NCBI GenBank assembly: GCA_003116975.1
Contig: BGKB01000335.1
Coordinates: 1 to 25,635, forward strand
Origin: Aurantiochytrium sp. KH105
Lineage: Eukaryota > Sar > Bigyra > Thraustochytrida > Thraustochytriidae
DNA length: 25,635 nucleotides
Direction: 5' to 3'
The translations under genes and the position numbers were made by a program. Shown here one piece after another: positions 8,848-17,281 of this stretch. The first letter of the stretch is position 1; each line of letters starts with the position of its first letter. Below the pieces are notes generated by a model. It made no database searches. It saw nothing but the letters and a program-made list of their open reading frames with translations, and was not told the origin of the DNA.

Positions 8848-11800
8848 TTAGGCCTCGACATCGGCGGCCTTGTCGCCAGCTTCTCCCTTGTCTGTCTCGA
8901 CGCCAAAATCGGGCGACGGAATAGCGAGCGAACTGCGCGGGAACTTGACCTTGATCGCCTCCTCAAGCTCGCTCAAAAGCGCATCGGGCGCGGCGAGCGC
9001 GCGAAGCGCTTCGTGCATGTCGGCCAGATCCTTGAAGCGGGCCTTTTCCGGGAGCTTGCTAACGATCGCACGGAGCGTCTTCGTCGCCGCATCGCCAGTC
9101 TGGGCCTCCACGCGAATAAGAGCCTTGGCAGCGGCAAGACGGGCCGCCAGGGACTCGGAAGCGCTGTGCTTTTCAAAGTAAGTCTTCGCCGCGGCTCCAG
9201 CAGGCTCTTGCATCAACTTCGAGGCCAGCGACTCGATGCATGTCTTGACCGCCGGGTCCAACTCGAGGGCCACGTCAACGGGGGTGTTCACATCGGCGGC
9301 GCACGTGGACTTGCTAACCCAGGGGGCATAGGTAATCTTGCCTGCCTGCACAAAGTGCAAGAATGGAGCTAACCGAGCAAAAACCAAAGGGTTTTGGGCG
9401 CCATCCGGAGCCGTCTCCGCAGCGGCGCTCAAGGCTCGAAGAGCCTGGAGCATCTTGCCACGCCGAACCTCTACGTCAAAGATATCGAGCTGAGCGAGCG
9501 AGCGGTGCGGTGCAAACTTGCGCAGTACCTCGCAAAGCGCGTGCGCGGTATCCAGCGGCGCCGCAGCCTGATCAGCCAGCAGTTTGGCGCCCTTGGGATC
9601 CTTGTCTGCCGCCACTGAGCGCTTCTTGCTCTTGCCGGTCTCATCGGCCTCGTCCTTGTCTGCGTTGGCGGCATTCTCCTCTTGTTCCTTTTTGCGACGC
9701 GCTTCTTCCTTGCGTGCCTTTGCCTTGGCCTTCTTCTTCTCAGCCGCGGACATGCCCGAGTAGTCTGGCTCACTGGACTTGCTCGCCTCGGTGCCGCCGT
9801 TCGAGCCATCGCCTGCAGCATCGGTACCCGTCGGGGCATTCTTCTTGGCTTCCTCGACAATAGCTTGGTAATCCTGCGGGCGGTCGTGCAGGGCCAAAAG
9901 GCACGAAAGCTGTCCATGTGCCGCCTCACTAAACGAGGGGTGGCCACGAATAGTGTCTTCGAGCCTCAAAGTCGAAAGGTATGCGCGCATCGTAGCCTTG
10001 CGCAAGCAATAGAGGTGAAACTCGAGCTGGTCTTCCTCAAAGTCGTCAAAGTGTTCAACAATGGCGGCATGAAACTTGAGGGCCATCTGCAAGTCCTTGG
10101 CGCGCGAAAAGGAGCGCGCAATCTCCTTTTCGAACCACATAGCCTGCATCTCTTTGAGGTACCCACGGCTATCACCCTCGTGTTTGGTAAAGAGACCCAC
10201 AACGTCCTCGGCCTTGGCGATGCGCCCCGCGCGCAAATGATACTTTGTGGCCTTCGAGTTGATCCACTTGTCAGCAAGATCAAGCTCGCGGCCTGCTTCG
10301 ACAGCGTCTGCTGCACCTTGCATATCACCAGCATGCTTGAGAATGCGACCCTTGACCTGTGTGGTGGAAGAAAAACGTTGCACAAAACGTTAGACTCATT
10401 CCGAATACTTTATCTTTGAAAATAGATGGACGATGCAGCAAGAACGCAGACCAGCGAATGGTGTGGGAAGGATCAGCGTCACAATTGTTTTCACTGACGG
10501 ATGACATTAAATCCGCCGCTCTAAAGGTGTAGAATAGAATTTTTGCCTTCATGTCCAAGTGTCCCAGCCACCAATTCGCTGCATGATCCAACGTATCTGC
10601 AAGCACCCATCCACAATCTGTTGATTCGCAACAAAAGGCTCACTTACCACAAAGAGGTCCAAGGTCGTGGGCGTGTGCTCGATGGCACGCTCAATCAGCT
10701 CCAAAGCTTTTTCCTGTAAGAATATCGTACAACAGCACAACAGCACAAGTTGCATTGCTCGGTTTTGTTAGCTCGTGCTGTCATCCGATCCCGCGAACAC
10801 GTCACCTCTCTTCCCGAAAAGGCGAGATACCATTGCAAACAAAGGAAGCGGGCGCGAGCAATTGTGCAGGAAAAAAAGCGCAGAGAGCCCATCAGAATGC
10901 TAAAGTTGATAATGCTCCTCAAAGAAATTCAGAACAGGTCTGTGAAGTTTTTTCCTCCCGCGGGATTCTGGCCTTCTTTCCTTGCTTGCTGCTCTGCGTT
11001 GCCTCGCTTCATGTTTACAATGGCACCATGTCACACCCCTTCAAAAAACTAACGTACCTGCTCACCAAGCATGTCGTAATGCTGCGCGAGAAAGAAGAGC
11101 GCCCAGAGTTTGGTAGTAGGAGCCTCCTTGTCGGACGATTCCGGCAGAGACTCGACGCTGTCCAGGCTCTCGACGTAGCCCTCCACGAGCTCGCCAATGA
11201 TTTGGACGCGCTCCGCCGCATTCTTCCGAACCTGCTCAGAAACCGCAGGACTCCCGCGAAGCGCCTGTTTGTAAATCGGACGGAGCGAAGAAAACACAGA
11301 GGGGATACCCTTGCGCAGAGATGCACGCAAAAAGGTGTCCGTGTGCTTTCGGAAACCATCGCCACGCAAATACCCCATGGGAATCCGGCCCAACGAGCTA
11401 GGCTTTCGCTTCATTGATGCAAAAAGCTCGTCGTACTCCCCGGAAAGCTTGGAGATCTGCTCATCGGAAAGACTGTGCGTGTAAATTATGGAGAAAGGAA
11501 GACCCAACAAAGGATCGGGGGCAAAGAAGCAGGTCAGTCTTGTGCTCTCTATGCTATCGAAGAGAAAAAGGACACCGGCTGGGAAAGAAAATGCCGAAAG
11601 TGTGTGATCGTATCATGAGCTTAGCATCGAGACGCACACGACCAAGAATTCTCAGACTGCACCAGGGGCGCGAATTTTCACTCAACAAGACAACCTGACC
11701 CCCAGAGGGTTTCTATTGCGTAATCGCAATTCTGAGGCAGAGGGCTGTCCGTGTTTGGCGACGTGAAGATTATCATCATCGAAAGAAAAAGATATGCAAC

Positions 11801-13494
11801 GTCGCGCGTCTCGGACGCCCGTTCTCCACGAAACGATCATCACCCTCCGGCATATCCACCGAGGTAAATCTATAAAGAAACGTACTCCATCGAATCTGCG
11901 GGAAGCTTTGATTCCTCGAGACTGTCCAAATCCTGTACTTCAAGAGCGCAAGCCTGTAAAGGTCAACCGACATCAGCACCAATGAAGCTCGTTAGTGCGC
12001 GTTGTTCCTGGCAAACCAAGTTTTGCGTGTAGCCTGCTCATGTTCCCCGTGTCAAGATGGACGGCTTGACGAAGGGAGAATTAAGAGCAGATCATAACTT
12101 TTCGCGGAACAGAGGCAACTCGTCCGGTATTCCCCAAAGAGGACCAGCAAGTCGTGGCAGTAAGGCCCGCGTTTTCTCTTTCCTCTCTCTCACACACGTC
12201 CACTCCGTCCCTTTCTACCGAGTTGAGGTCAAATGCACGTACCTGAAGATCCCGATGGTACAAATGGTTCTCTGGGTTGCGCTTGAGAAGAATGCTTAAA
12301 TATTGCCGCGCCTCTTCCCTGCGACCTAGCGCCAGGTATAGCTGTACCTTTTTCTCGAGCCAGGTGTTGCGATCAAGAATCTCGTAAAAATTCCGATCCA
12401 AAAGTTGCATCATTGATTCCTTGTCGCCCATTTCCTCGAGAATCTGCAGCTTGTACAACAGGATCTCGCTCTCCTCGTACGAGGGTTCACGATCTGTCGC
12501 CAAAGTACTCAAGTATTGGTCAAGAATTGTGATTGCCATCTTGTGGTTTCCTGCGAGATGGTGGGCGAGACTGTTTGATTGGAATTCAGCAGACACGAGT
12601 TAGTCAACGACTGCTTTTCTCTCCCTTTCCATTTTTCTTTCGCGAGGCCTTCACGAGAGAGAGAGACAGAGAGACAGAAAATTAAGAACCACTAAATAGA
12701 TGGTGGACGAGGGGGATTCAGAGCGTGATGTGCATGCATTGGGTGATGCGGGTCGCGAGTGGGGTTTACTGATGAAATCGCGCCAGCGACCAAAAATGCA
12801 TGCTCTTTTCGCATTCGTATTGGCTATGTTTTGACACGTCCAGGGTGAAAAGAGCCCTGCAACGTGCTTCGATCAAGCCTTTTCTTTTTCCTCTTTCTCT
12901 CTGTCTTCTGCATCTCTCTATCTTTCCAAAGAGGTTGATGGGCCTGCGCGCAAGCAAATGAACGTACCTATAAGCCAACCAGTTGCTGCGGAGACCACCT
13001 TGCTGCCGGACGAGGTCCATTCGGCTCGAGGTAAAACCGGGAATATCGCGGACTTGAATCTGGAGCACGGAGAGCTCGCGAACAATCTGCAGATGAGACG
13101 GGTTGAACCTGACGGCGCGCTGAAAACATTTAATGGCCTCCTTGTAGTTCTTCTCGCTGCGGTAGATGATGCCATACACGTGCCAGCAGACGGCGCTCTT
13201 GAGGTTATACCGGACACCGAGCTTGGCCAGCTCGAACGCCTTGTCCTTTTCGCCCATGCTGTTGAACGTGAGGCCCTTCATGGCGTTGGTCTCACCGTGC
13301 TCGGGGCATTTCTTGAGGATGGTGTCTGCCGTCTTGAGCGCCTTCTTGTACTGCTTGTTCTCGTGCAGCCGCACGAGCTCCTTGAACAGGCTCTCCTCCT
13401 TCTTCGGCAGCGTCTGCGTGTCCTGCTTCGCCGCAGGCGCCGCGGCGGGCGCCGCCGCGGGCGCCTTCTTGCCGGCGGCCTTCTTCTTGCCCAT
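8848..13494 (-). CDS. NAA15: NatA N-terminal acetyltransferase auxiliary subunit NAA15, six exons
   Basis: Ribosome-anchoring TPR scaffold that binds the catalytic subunit NAA10 to acetylate nascent N-termini. Reconstructed exons on - are 13494-12968, 12570-12243, 11953-11886, 11472-11058, 10713-10648 and 10356-8848. All phases match, giving 970 residues (family about 870-900). Homology is continuous: AEHGET-like PEHGETNAMKGLTFNSMG, KSAVCWHVYGIIYRSEKNY, WLAYSLAHHLA across junction 1, KRNPENHLYH, FFLAQHYDMLG, AIEHTPTTLDLFVVKGRILKHAG in two overlapping parts across junction 5, and DLADKWINSKATKY. A Lys/Ala/Glu-rich segment starting MSAAEKKKAKAKARK and the DPKGAKLL motif also match the family. 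Donors are GTACGT in four of five introns and GTAAGT in the fifth. Branch-like CTAAC lies before four acceptors. The start MGKKKAAGKK has the context AAAGATGG. An Ala/Pro-rich N-terminal tail is species-specific. Confidence 0.93.
12655..12681. repeat. GA-rich simple repeat in NAA15 intron 1
   Basis: A short GAGAGAGACAGAGAGACAG tract lies inside the first intron (12967-12571) of the NAA15 gene. On the transcribed strand it is a CT-rich, polypyrimidine-like run, but it is about 90 nt upstream of the acceptor, beyond the TGACTAAC branch-like site. Confidence 0.6.
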
Positions 13495-13515
13495 CTTTGG
13501 CCGTCCGCTGTGCCG

Positions 13516-13517
<2 letters not shown>

Positions 13518-13548
<31 letters not shown>
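13518..13548. repeat. (CAAT)n tetranucleotide repeat just 5' of NAA15
   Basis: Seven CAAT units sit 24 bp upstream of the NAA15 ATG. On the coding strand the repeat reads TTGA/ATTG. It is followed upstream by CCAACCAACCGACCGA variants. It probably lies in the 5' UTR or core promoter. Confidence 0.95.
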
Positions 13549-13792
13549 CCGACCAACCAACCGACCGACTCCGCCGCGCGCCTGGCTGCTCGGCGCTCGT
13601 CCGCCTGTGCTCGCGCGCCCCGCGGCCTGCCGCCGCCTGCCTCGCGCGCGCTCGCTCGCTCCGGCCGCAGGCGCGGGCGCGACCGACCTCTCCGCGGCGC
13701 GACCGACCAATTCGATCTTTGCTGCGTGCAAGCGCCGTTCTTCCTTTCCACCCTTTCCTTTCTTTCTTTGTTTCCCTTTCCCGCTTCGTTGG

Positions 13793-13838
13793 TTTCTGTT
13801 TCTGTTTCTGTTTGTTTCTGTTTCTGTTTCTGTTTCTG
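13793..13838. repeat. (TTTCTG)n hexanucleotide repeat
   Basis: Seven TTTCTG units are interrupted once by TTTG, within a longer pyrimidine-rich stretch (13741-13800). The repeat is in the intergenic region upstream of NAA15. Confidence 0.9.
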
Positions 13839-13883
13839 GCCTCAGCGGCAGGAGACAACTGGGTGGCGGTCGATGGCTCGAGG

Positions 13884-13916
13884 GCTTGCTTGCTTGCTTG
13901 CTTGCGTGCTTGCTTG
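13884..13916. repeat. (CTTG)n tetranucleotide repeat, short
   Basis: About eight CTTG units with one CGTG variant. The same unit forms the long array at 23402-23472 beside the Spondin_N gene. Confidence 0.85.
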
Positions 13917-14221
13917 GTGGCTCGATCGGGCGAAGGAAGGGCTCACGCTGCAGCTGCTCGAGGGGGTTCTCGCCACCGCGGTCTCGAAAATCCGGCCGCG
14001 CAGCGCGAGGACGATGCGGGTCGAGGAGGGATGAAGGGTTTTAGCGCTCAGTCCTCCCGTTCGTCCATTGCATGCGTTCAATCAATGGAATGAATTGACC
14101 ATGCCTTCGATCGACCAAGCGACAGGGTCATTCGGTTGTTCTTCATCGTGGTCGCATTCGTTCGCGCCTTCTTCATTCAATCTTTGCTGCGCGATATCGC
14201 GGGCGTCGAGCCTGCGCGCAT

Positions 14222-14258
14222 CCACATCCATCCATCCATCCATTCATCCATCCATCAC
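14222..14258. repeat. (CATC)n tetranucleotide repeat
   Basis: CATC units with one CATT interruption, intergenic. Confidence 0.85.
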
Positions 14259-14838
14259 CAGCACGCGAAAGGATCTGGCCTCGCCGCGCACTGCATCGCG
14301 CTGCGCGAGGAGGACGGGGCGCGGGATGCGATGCCATGCCATGCGATGCGTGGACGACGGTCGCCGGCGCCGGATGGATGGCCACGAGGGCGATTTCGAG
14401 AGACCGTCCATCGCAGTCCTAGGTCATGTCAGGAACTAACAGAGGCCCAAGATGGCGCCGTAGGGAAAATAAATAACACGGATCATCAAGTCGTCTCGCT
14501 GCAGAGCCCTCAAACGAGTGGTGGACGCAGCGAGCTCGCCGCTTCCTGAAAAAGCAAACCAGTTCCTGGGAGACACGGGTGGCGGCGAGCTCCAGCGCGG
14601 GGAGCGAGAAGGAGCGGCAGGTGGTGGCCGCACCGCTGCGGAGGGAAAAATTGGGATGGGCGAGGTTAGGGACGATCGACTTCGGCGCGAGTGGGCGCCG
14701 GAGTTCTCAAGAGAACACTACCGCCTGGACGTCAAGGTCAGCGAGCTGGCTTAATTTTTAAAAGTCGGAGACGGGTCGATTCGTTCTTGTCTTCAGAGGA
14801 CCGCCGGGGGGAGAACGGGTTCAATCGATTGAATAATT

Positions 14839-15023
14839 TCTAAGATAGGATTAGTTGTGTAATGTTTCCGCGTAGACCGCGCCACAGTAGAACAAGATAT
14901 GGGCCAAGTTGCACTTCTGCGTTTGCACTTCTGCTTGTTCTTTTCTTTTCTCTTCTTTGTAATCTTTAAAAAGTCGAACTCTTGCGCAGCGAAGGACCGT
15001 GAAAAAATATTTCTTACCTTACC
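14839..15023 (-). other. Possible alternative 3' intron at the end of the TIR-like/TPR gene
   Basis: The annotated stop TAA (15021-15019) is embedded in a tandem donor-like GTAAGGTAAG beginning at 15022. An acceptor-like ATCTTAG ends at 14840, with ACAACTAATC a short distance before it. Splicing would replace the stop by five residues (NYSID) and a TGA at 14823-14821, so the protein changes little either way. Confidence 0.3.
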
Positions 15024-17013
15024 TTTGCGCATTCGCGCAGCGGCGAGATGCCACCTCATTACACTTTTTCTGAAGATCCATCATGTTTCGCACGCATGCG
15101 CGAAGTTCAAAACTCGCCAACGTGTACCCTGCTTTATGGAAAAGATCCATTGCGCGGTGAAGGTGACTATGCGCGTCATGCAATTGACCAAGCTCACAGA
15201 GAATTTCTGCTAAATCTCGATGACACATGGCTGTCTCTGGGTGCAGAGGCCCGTAGACCTCGGAGCAAATTTCAAGCGCCTTTTTCATTTCGCGAGATGC
15301 ATCGGAAAGCTCGCCAAGACCGCGATGGGCTTCCGCAAGACCTGCCAAGAGTGGTACGTTGTGCTGACTCCGTGGCGGATAGACTTGCTCAAGGTACTGC
15401 TTTGCATCCAAGAGTACCTCCTTGGCAGCTTCAAATTGCTCTTCGGCAGCGTGAACGTCAGCCATTTTGACCTTGAGCTGCCCAACTGCCGCCTTATCTT
15501 GAGCGCCGAGCTCGTTTTCATATATCTCGAGCGCCTCGCGATACAACTTGCTAACAGTCTCAGAGTTGTCCTGCTGGCGCTGACGAACGTAACCGAGGTG
15601 GACAAGCGTTTCGGCAACAAGTTTACGATCTTCAAAGGTACGAAATGTCACCAGCGCTGCTTCGTAGTTTGTCCGCGCAGCTGCAAGCTTTTCGAGCTCA
15701 TCCTGGACGCTGGCAACATTCGAACGTTGAATCGCCTGAGCAAGCTCGTCGTGATCACTGCTTGCTTGCATTCGCTGGAGCGCTTCAGAAGCGAGGGCCT
15801 CTGCTTGAGCATAGTCGCCAAGCTGGTGGAAAAGATCCGCAGCACGCGAGAGAGTCGTAGTGAGATGTACTGAGCTATCACGTGCATTCCTCTGCTTTGG
15901 CAGCTCTTCTCGACTCCACTTGATGTGCGCGAGCGCAATTTGAGCAATCCAGTGGCGAACGTGTTCGCTGACTTTGACATTGAGTGTCGTGAAGCCGCCT
16001 TTGATGCGCTCGTCAATGACCTCGTCAATGAGTTTCTTGTCGCTCATTTGCGACGTTTCTGAGCGTCGCATGTCCAAGCCAACGGCCAGACGGGAGAGAA
16101 TTTCGGGATTGTTGTGCAGAACACGCGCGAATGACGTTTCTTGACCCGGAGCCAGAATAACCTCAAAGTCGCGTTTGTACATGGCAGCGCCGTAAATTTC
16201 CCACACACACCACGTGCGTTGCAGAGGCGCAGGGGTCTCCCACGAGTCAAAGAAAAGCAAGAGTTTTTCAAAGCTTTTCAGCGCCACATGCAATCCGTAA
16301 ATGATCATCCACTTCTTGATCCGTCCAATCTCGGACGGAACATCGGAAGCGGCAGCCGTGAGAACGGGCTGGTTGGCACTGATGATATCGAGCCATACGT
16401 ACTTTTTATCGTCAGGTTCGTTGCGAAGTCGGTTTTCCAGAGCCTTGACTAGATCTCTGAACCGGCACTTGCGGGCTTGACTCACAAAATACCCAGCAAA
16501 CTCTTTCCCAGCGTCACCGGCACTGAATTCGGGTAAATTAAAGTAAAAGGGTGTCTTTTGCCAGTCTTTTGTCCTCGGTATGACAATGTACTCGGCAATG
16601 TCTTCGGTAGTCCATTCGCTTCGAGGCTTGTACGTGGCGTCTCGTGCCGGGACGAAGTCGACGAGGGCATCTACGTAGGCCACTTTTCCTCGCGTCGGTA
16701 TGCCATCCTGGCCTTTCTCCGTGCACATGATCGTTCTTCCAGCCTTGACTTCCGTGGAGAGATCCCGTGTGGCGATGTACAGCTCAACGCCGGGAGCAAG
16801 CTCTCCGTCTTCCATCCTTTCTAGCGTTTCGCGCAGAGCGCGCAGGCTGATTCCTTGAAAGCTGATGATCTTCCTCGTTGTGTCGGTGTGCTCGAAACCA
16901 TCTATGCGTTCGTCAAACGCAAGTTGCGCCGGCGCTGCGGCCGTGGCCTGCGGCGCAGCCGCCGCCAGCGCTCCCGTCGCATCGCCGCCACTCTTCGCGT
17001 TCCCTTGCTTCAT
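15019..17013 (-). CDS. TIR-like alpha/beta domain plus TPR repeat protein (kinesin-light-chain-like TPRs)
   Basis: A 664-residue protein starting at MKQGNAKSGG; upstream in-frame sequence to 17700 overlaps the neighbouring kinase and is not protein-like. Residues 1-30 are an Ala-rich tail. SEWTTEDIAEYIVIPRT (132-148) leads into an alpha/beta module at about 170-350: YFVSQARKCRFRDLVKAL, a strand YVWLDI ending in ISANQ, LLLFFDSW, then PLQRTWCVWEIYGA with Glu272, followed by DFEVILAPG. This pattern is known to me from protist proteins usually labelled kinesin light chain, where it reads SHAW, WxDxFxxNQ and LxRxWCLWE. The WCxxE placement recalls the catalytic glutamate of TIR domains. Residues 370-664 are TPR repeats, the last ones of kinesin-light-chain/NLR type (GPLHPETAMCHRDLAEIL). 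It is probably a signalling or scaffold protein; NADase activity is conjecture. The stop lies inside a GTAAGGTAAG sequence that could be a splice donor. Confidence 0.8.
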   Translation of the reverse strand: MKQGNAKSGGDATGALAAAAPQATAAAPAQLAFDERIDGFEHTDTTRKIISFQGISLRALRETLERMEDGELAPGVELYIATRDLSTEVKAGRTIMCTEKGQDGIPTRGKVAYVDALVDFVPARDATYKPRSEWTTEDIAEYIVIPRTKDWQKTPFYFNLPEFSAGDAGKEFAGYFVSQARKCRFRDLVKALENRLRNEPDDKKYVWLDIISANQPVLTAAASDVPSEIGRIKKWMIIYGLHVALKSFEKLLLFFDSWETPAPLQRTWCVWEIYGAAMYKRDFEVILAPGQETSFARVLHNNPEILSRLAVGLDMRRSETSQMSDKKLIDEVIDERIKGGFTTLNVKVSEHVRHWIAQIALAHIKWSREELPKQRNARDSSVHLTTTLSRAADLFHQLGDYAQAEALASEALQRMQASSDHDELAQAIQRSNVASVQDELEKLAAARTNYEAALVTFRTFEDRKLVAETLVHLGYVRQRQQDNSETVSKLYREALEIYENELGAQDKAAVGQLKVKMADVHAAEEQFEAAKEVLLDAKQYLEQVYPPRSQHNVPLLAGLAEAHRGLGELSDASREMKKALEICSEVYGPLHPETAMCHRDLAEILCELGQLHDAHSHLHRAMDLFHKAGYTLASFELRACVRNMMDLQKKCNEVASRRCANAQR

Positions 17014-17281
17014 CGTGTCAGGAGGTTCTCGTTTTGCCAGGTGTGACCGTGACCGGCGCTCACAAATGACCAACCGGATAAAAGACCGCATTTTTCTTCT
17101 TGCTGTCTGCAGCTGATGATGCTGAAGACGAACCTCAAGTTCAGCAATGTGTCGCGGTACAAGATGACGAGCGAAGCCAGAAATCGCAACGCAGCGCAAA
17201 AGGACAAAAACGCAAGATGCTTCAACAACAGTCCAACACGACAGACCTTCAGACAGGAGGAAAAAGGAGAAATCTGGTTCG
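17014..17281. other. Short intergenic gap between the kinase and TPR genes
   Basis: Both flanking genes are on - and only 268 bp separate the kinase stop from the TPR gene ATG. The gap must therefore hold the kinase terminator and the TPR promoter. No clear motif was seen. Confidence 0.5.

Larger units (their letters stand above)
13495..15018. other. NAA15 upstream region and 3' flank of the TPR gene, microsatellite-rich
   Basis: No conserved protein was found on either strand. Overlapping open frames around 13500-14100 follow the repeats and GC content. The region contains CAAT, TTTCTG, CTTG and CATC repeats (listed separately) and a short ATGCGATGCC-type run near 14326-14350. It must include the NAA15 promoter and, at its right end, the terminator of the TIR-like/TPR gene. 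That gene's last exon may lie near 14839 if the tandem donor at its end is used. Confidence 0.55.

Noticed and set aside
12081..12242. Extension of NAA15 exon 2 beyond the conserved NPENHLYHRDLQ
   Set aside because: Homology ends exactly at a GTACGT donor, and the following residues are low in similarity. It is treated as intron.
13518..14258. Repeat clusters considered as a CRISPR-like or satellite array
   Set aside because: The units are 4-6 bp, with no spacers and no conserved longer repeat. They are ordinary microsatellites of a eukaryotic genome.
14810..14840. GGGTTCAATC considered as a tRNA T-arm
   Set aside because: There is no matching A box, anticodon arm or acceptor stem around it.
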